A DNA stretch of 38,865 nt from Desertimonas flava (GTDB lineage Bacteria > Actinomycetota > Acidimicrobiia > Acidimicrobiales > Ilumatobacteraceae): contig NZ_QKYK01000043.1 of assembly GCF_003426815.1 (NCBI RefSeq), forward strand, positions 1-38,865, in the 5' to 3' direction. This document shows positions 35,744-38,865 of this stretch, in pieces. The translations under genes and the position numbers were made by a program. The notes below the pieces were generated by a model. The model had not been told where the DNA came from. It did no database searches and saw only the letters and a list, made by a program, of their open reading frames with translations. Numbering within the stretch: the first letter of the stretch is position 1; every line of letters begins with the position of its first letter.

Positions 35744-35778
35744 CGAACGTGTGATCGGCCGGGTGCCGCTCGTATCCT
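35744..35778 (+). promoter_or_regulatory. LexA-like box and -10 of uvrC
   Basis: CGAAC-GTGT-GATCG (35744-35757) differs from the SOS consensus CGAAC-N4-GTTCG at one base, the same T-to-A change as uvrA box 1. TATCCT (35773-35778) lies 8 nt before ATG 35787, identical to the uvrA -10. Confidence 0.6.
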
Positions 35779-35786
35779 CGACTGCG

Positions 35787-37709
35787 ATGAAGCGTCCCCC
35801 CGCCGGAACGATCCCCGAGGCGCCGGGGTCGTACCAGTTCAAGGATGCCCACGGTCGGGTCATCTACGTCGGCAAGGCCGCCAACCTCCGTCAACGGCTG
35901 TCGAACTACTTCGCCGACCCCCGCACCCTGCACACGCGCACCGCCGACATGGTCGCGACGGCGGAGTCGGTGGAGTGGATCATCGTGCGCAACGAGGTCG
36001 AGGCGCTCATGCTCGAGCACTCGCTCATCAAGGAGCACGATCCCCGGTTCAACGTCCGCCTGCGCGACGACAAGAGCTATCCCTTCCTGGCCGTGACGGT
36101 CGACGAGCAGTGGCCACGGGCGCTGGTGATGCGGGGGCGCAAGCGCAGAGGCACCCGTTACTTCGGCCCGTACGCGCATGCCTACGCGATCCGCGACACG
36201 CTCGACGAACTGCTGCGCTCGTTCCCGATCCGCACGTGCAGCCCGGCGAAATTCAACCAGCACCACCGGCTCGGCCGGCCGTGCCTGCTGTTCCACATCG
36301 AGAAGTGCTCGGGGCCCTGCGTCGGCGAGATCGACGAGGCCGCCCACCGCCAGCTGGTCGAGGAGCTGTGCGAGTTCCTCGACGGCGACACCGAGCCGAT
36401 CGTCAAGCAGCTCGATAGCGAGATGCGGGCTGCCGCCGCCAATCTCGAGTTCGAGAAGGCGGCCCGCTTGCGCGACCGCCTGAGCACCGTGCGGCGGGCG
36501 ATCGAGCGGCAGCAGATGGTCGCCGACAAGAGCGAGGACGTCGACGTGATCGGCCTCGCCGACGACGACCTCGAAGCGTCGGTGCAGGTGTTCTACGTGC
36601 GGCGTGGACGGGTCGTCGGCCGCAAGGGCTTCGTGCTCGACAAGGTCGAGGCGCTGACGCCCGCCGGCCTCATCGACCGGGTGCTCGACCACCTGTACAG
36701 CGACGACCCTCCGCAGGGGGTGCCCAAGCTCGTTCTCGTGCCCACCGAGCCGGAGGACCTCGACCTCTACCAACAGTGGCTGACCCTCGCGCGCGGATCG
36801 CGCGTCGAGATCCGCGTCCCTCAGCGCGGCGACCGCCGCGTCCTCCTCGAGACGGTCACGGCCAACGCCAAGGAGGAGTTCGTCCGCCACCGGCTCCGCC
36901 GCGCCGGCGACCACAACTCGCGCTCCAAGGCGCTCAACGAGCTGCAGAAGGCGCTCGACCTTCCCGAGGCGCCGCTGCGCATCGAGTGCTACGACATGGC
37001 TCACCTCCAGGGCACCGACTACGTCGGCTCGATGGTGGTGATGGAGGACGGGCTGCCGAACAAGCGCGAGTACCGGCGGTTCAAGGTGCACGTCCCGGGC
37101 AACGACGACTACGGCGCGATGGAAGAGGTGCTCACCCGTCGCCTCAAGGCCTACATCGCGGCGCGCGACGCCACCCCGGCCGAGCGGCTCGCCGGCGGGC
37201 TCGACGCCGACGGGCAGCCCACCGAGGAGGTCGGTCGGCGGCGCCCGGCGAAGTTCGCCTACCCGCCGCAGCTGCTCCTCGTCGACGGCGGCAAGGGGCA
37301 GCTCGGTGTCGCCGAGCGGGTGGTCAACGAGCTCGGCCTCGCCGACGAGATCCCCGTTGCCGGCCTCGCCAAGCGCTACGAGCAGGTCTACGTGCCGGGT
37401 CGGCCCGATCCGGTCGACCTGCCGCGGGGGAGCGAGGCCCTGTTCATGCTCCAGCGCATCCGCGACGAGGCCCACCGGTTCGCCAACACGTTCCACGGCG
37501 AGCGGCGCAGCAAGCGCATGACGCGCAGCTCACTCGACGGCATCCCAGGGCTCGGCGACGTGCGTCAGAAGAAGCTGGTCAAAGAGCTCGGCGGTGTGAA
37601 CGCCGTCAAGCAGGCCTCGCTCGAGGAGCTCAAGGCGGTGAAGGGCCTCCCCGACGCGGTGGCCGAGGCCGTCTTCGCCCACTTCCACCCGCCGGCCGAC
37701 AGCGCCTGA
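35787..37709 (+). CDS. uvrC: Excinuclease ABC subunit C
   Basis: 640-aa UvrC, the dual nuclease of nucleotide excision repair. The N-terminal GIY-YIG nuclease (about 10-95) shows PGSYQFKDAHGRVIYVGKAANLRQRLSNYF-like features (Tyr, Arg and the VGKA Lys). A UVR domain near 210-245 (ANLEFEKAARLRDRLSTVRRA) contacts UvrB. The RNase H-like nuclease has RIECYDMAHLQGTDYVGSMVVMEDG near 395, and two C-terminal helix-hairpin-helix motifs include IPGLGDVRQKKLVKELGG and VKGLPDAVAEAV. ATG 35787 is chosen over the upstream GTG at 35751, which would put the SOS box inside the gene. Confidence 0.97.
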   Translation: MKRPPAGTIPEAPGSYQFKDAHGRVIYVGKAANLRQRLSNYFADPRTLHTRTADMVATAESVEWIIVRNEVEALMLEHSLIKEHDPRFNVRLRDDKSYPFLAVTVDEQWPRALVMRGRKRRGTRYFGPYAHAYAIRDTLDELLRSFPIRTCSPAKFNQHHRLGRPCLLFHIEKCSGPCVGEIDEAAHRQLVEELCEFLDGDTEPIVKQLDSEMRAAAANLEFEKAARLRDRLSTVRRAIERQQMVADKSEDVDVIGLADDDLEASVQVFYVRRGRVVGRKGFVLDKVEALTPAGLIDRVLDHLYSDDPPQGVPKLVLVPTEPEDLDLYQQWLTLARGSRVEIRVPQRGDRRVLLETVTANAKEEFVRHRLRRAGDHNSRSKALNELQKALDLPEAPLRIECYDMAHLQGTDYVGSMVVMEDGLPNKREYRRFKVHVPGNDDYGAMEEVLTRRLKAYIAARDATPAERLAGGLDADGQPTEEVGRRRPAKFAYPPQLLLVDGGKGQLGVAERVVNELGLADEIPVAGLAKRYEQVYVPGRPDPVDLPRGSEALFMLQRIRDEAHRFANTFHGERRSKRMTRSSLDGIPGLGDVRQKKLVKELGGVNAVKQASLEELKAVKGLPDAVAEAVFAHFHPPADSA

Positions 37710-37720
37710 CTCGACTCGCG

Positions 37721-37759
37721 CGACCTGACGGTTGGGGCCAGGCCCCAATCGTCAGGTCG
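37721..37759. terminator. 18-bp hairpin between convergent uvrC and ligD-like gene
   Basis: Arms 37721-37738 and 37742-37759 pair with one G-T wobble around loop CAG; the centre is GGGGCCAGGCCCC, keeping the GCC(A/T)GGC core of the family with new arms. It sits between two convergent stops. Confidence 0.7.
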
Positions 37760-37769
37760 GCGCCGGCCG

Positions 37770-38729
37770 TCACTTGTCGCCCGACTTCGCCGCCCGGCGG
37801 CGCCGTTTGCCTTCGTGCATCGCCTGGACCCGCGCCACCGGGATCGTGTGGCCCTCGGCGATGAGCTCGGCGGGGAGTGACTGCGTCGGCGGCATCGAGC
37901 GCTCCCACGGGTCGTCGTCGCCCAGCCGCTCGAGCACGGTGCGCATGGTCAGCTCCGACGGCACCACGCCGGCGAGGTCCTCCCACGCCACGGGGTACGA
38001 GACGGGTACGCCGGGACGGATCCGTGGGCTGTAGGCGGCGACCACCGTTCCCCAGCCGACCCGCGTGGAGTCGACGAACAGCTTGCCCTCGCGGTCGTCC
38101 TTGAGGAACGCCGTCGTCGCCACGTCGGGGACGAGCGCCGCCGCGTGCGCGGCCAGGGCGCGTGTGGCCGCCGCCGCGTCGTCCATCCCCAGTCCGGGCT
38201 CGACCGGCACGAAGATGTGAATCCCCTTCGACCCGCTGGTCTTGACGGCGCCGTCGAGATCGTTGGCGGCGAGCGCCTCACGCACGGCGAGGGCGACCTC
38301 GACCGCCATGTCGAACGCATCAGCCCCCGGTGGGTCGAGGTCGAGCACGAGATGCGTCGGCTCGTCGAACGCCGACGTGGGGGCGAGCGTCGGGTGGTAC
38401 TCGACGGCTCGCTGGTTGGCGAACCAGATCAACGTTCGGCGATCGTTGGCGACCGCGTACGACACGGTGCGCTTCGACGTCTCGGCCCACAGGTCGACGC
38501 GGTCGATCCAGTCGGGCGCGTACTTCGGCGTGTTCTTCTGCATGAACGGCTTCTGGCCGGGGCGCACGCGGACGACCGAGAGCGGCCGGTCGGCGAGGAC
38601 CTTGATCATCCGCTCGGCGACCGCGTCGATGTACTCGACGAGGTCGCGCTTGGCGGCGTCCGCGCCGTCGAACAGCGGCTGATCGAGATTGGTCAGCTCC
38701 ACCCCGTCGCGCGTCTCGTCGGTCCCCAC
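37770..38729 (-). CDS. LigD-type polymerase/primase domain protein
   Basis: 319-aa stand-alone polymerase domain of the LigD (NHEJ) family, an archaeo-eukaryotic primase fold that adds nucleotides at double-strand breaks. The metal-binding DLD is D130/D132 in VLDLDPPG, SGSKGIH is at 165-171, and the third Asp is D220 in LFVDSTRVGWGT; the spacing matches active PolDoms. The usual RN after this Asp reads RVG. No ligase or phosphoesterase domain is fused, and no ku gene is in the window. GTG 38729 has TAGGGT 7 nt upstream (leaderless). The C-terminus is a basic tail (GKRRRRAAK). Confidence 0.9.
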   Translation of the reverse strand: MGTDETRDGVELTNLDQPLFDGADAAKRDLVEYIDAVAERMIKVLADRPLSVVRVRPGQKPFMQKNTPKYAPDWIDRVDLWAETSKRTVSYAVANDRRTLIWFANQRAVEYHPTLAPTSAFDEPTHLVLDLDPPGADAFDMAVEVALAVREALAANDLDGAVKTSGSKGIHIFVPVEPGLGMDDAAAATRALAAHAAALVPDVATTAFLKDDREGKLFVDSTRVGWGTVVAAYSPRIRPGVPVSYPVAWEDLAGVVPSELTMRTVLERLGDDDPWERSMPPTQSLPAELIAEGHTIPVARVQAMHEGKRRRRAAKSGDK

Positions 38730-38736
38730 TCCAACG

Positions 38737-38742
38737 ACCCTA
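38737..38742 (-). promoter_or_regulatory. Leaderless -10 (TAGGGT) of the LigD-Pol gene
   Basis: On the minus strand TAGGGT is followed by 7 nt and GTG 38729. Confidence 0.5.
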
Positions 38743-38756
38743 ACGGTTGGTGCCTG
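38739..38756. repeat. Half of a GCC(T/A)GGC hairpin
   Basis: CCTAACGGTTGGTGCCTG has the form of a left arm plus loop of the hairpin family, but the pairing arm does not follow; the sequence changes after 38756. It may be an interrupted element. Confidence 0.35.
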
Positions 38757-38782
38757 CCTGCCCGCCAGCGGTGAGTGCAACA

Positions 38783-38800
38783 CCTTGAGCCTTGGAGGTG
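38783..38800. other. Start region of the next gene, with Shine-Dalgarno
   Basis: GGAGG at 38794-38798 is the only consensus-length Shine-Dalgarno at proper spacing in this part of the window, 8 nt before ATG 38807. Confidence 0.4.
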
Positions 38801-38806
38801 TTGGTG

Positions 38807-38865
38807 ATGGCACGGAGTCGTGTTCCTGATCGGGTTCGCCGGTTGATGGTGCTGACGTGGATGGC
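38807..38865 (+). CDS. Start of an unknown gene running off the window
   Basis: ATG 38807, 8 nt after GGAGG, opens a frame that continues to the edge; the visible residues begin MARSRVPDRVRRLMVLT. The length is too short for family assignment. Its strong Shine-Dalgarno is unlike the leaderless genes around it, and it follows the broken hairpin at 38739, so a mobile element is possible. Confidence 0.4.
   Translation, partial: MARSRVPDRVRRLMVLTWM

Overview
The window is a high-GC actinobacterial chromosome segment, densely coded on both strands, with many GTG starts. The gene content (LivFG, a split SUF cluster with a Rieske ferredoxin, an ANTAR regulator beside polA, YhhN, LigD-type polymerase, proofreading-dead Pol I) fits Actinomycetota. 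The style of the intergenic repeats makes me think of Acidimicrobiia (Ilumatobacter-like); that lineage call is inference, since there is no rRNA or tRNA here to confirm it. Many genes have a TANNNT hexamer 6-8 nt before the start codon and no Shine-Dalgarno, the signature of leaderless transcription. I used it to choose several starts.

Layout. 0.2-3.0 kb: livF-livG (end of a branched-chain amino-acid-type ABC transporter operon), then an AlkZ/YcaQ-like glycosylase. 3.0-9.2 kb: iron-sulfur assembly in two opposed blocks, sufD-Rieske-sufC1 on plus and sufC2-sufS-sufU-thioesterase on minus, around a YbaK-type deacylase. No sufB or sufR is present, and there are two different sufC genes. 9.3-11.4 kb, minus: MBL-fold hydrolase, and a molybdopterin oxidoreductase coupled to a flavin reductase. 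11.4-13.9 kb: a flippase-like membrane protein and a GT2 glycosyltransferase whose 3' ends overlap by 204 bp, then a small membrane protein. 14.0-17.7 kb: coiled-coil protein, a micro-ORF, ANTAR response regulator and polA. 17.8-19.4 kb: a PPOX-fold gene and a WYL regulator, divergent around a perfect palindrome. 19.4-21.5 kb, minus: a tiny LPXTG surface protein downstream of an ECF sigma factor fused to a zinc-finger anti-sigma-like motif, one membrane helix and a long Thr/Ser-rich outer domain. 21.6-26 kb: YczE-like membrane protein, methyltransferase, rpsA, coaE, YhhN. 26-28 kb: secreted propeller-like protein, FmdB zinc ribbon, DinB. 28-37.7 kb: uvrB, uvrA and uvrC all on plus, each with a candidate LexA box, separated by minus-strand genes for a glycosyltransferase and a rhomboid-like protein. 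37.8-38.7 kb: stand-alone LigD polymerase domain. The window ends in the start of another gene.

Themes. DNA repair and damage tolerance dominate (AlkZ-like, PolA, UvrABC, LigD-Pol). The non-coding space is unusually structured. A family of near-perfect hairpins with a constant GCC(T/A)GGC centre and variable arms sits mostly between convergent genes. A CGCTCGCTGCGCTCGCT-type repeat recurs at four loci, once as exact 78-bp tandem copies behind uvrA, and a third repeat is shared by the livF upstream region and the polA downstream region. The most novel protein-level candidate is the membrane-tethered sigma/anti-sigma fusion with its neighbouring mini sortase substrate.
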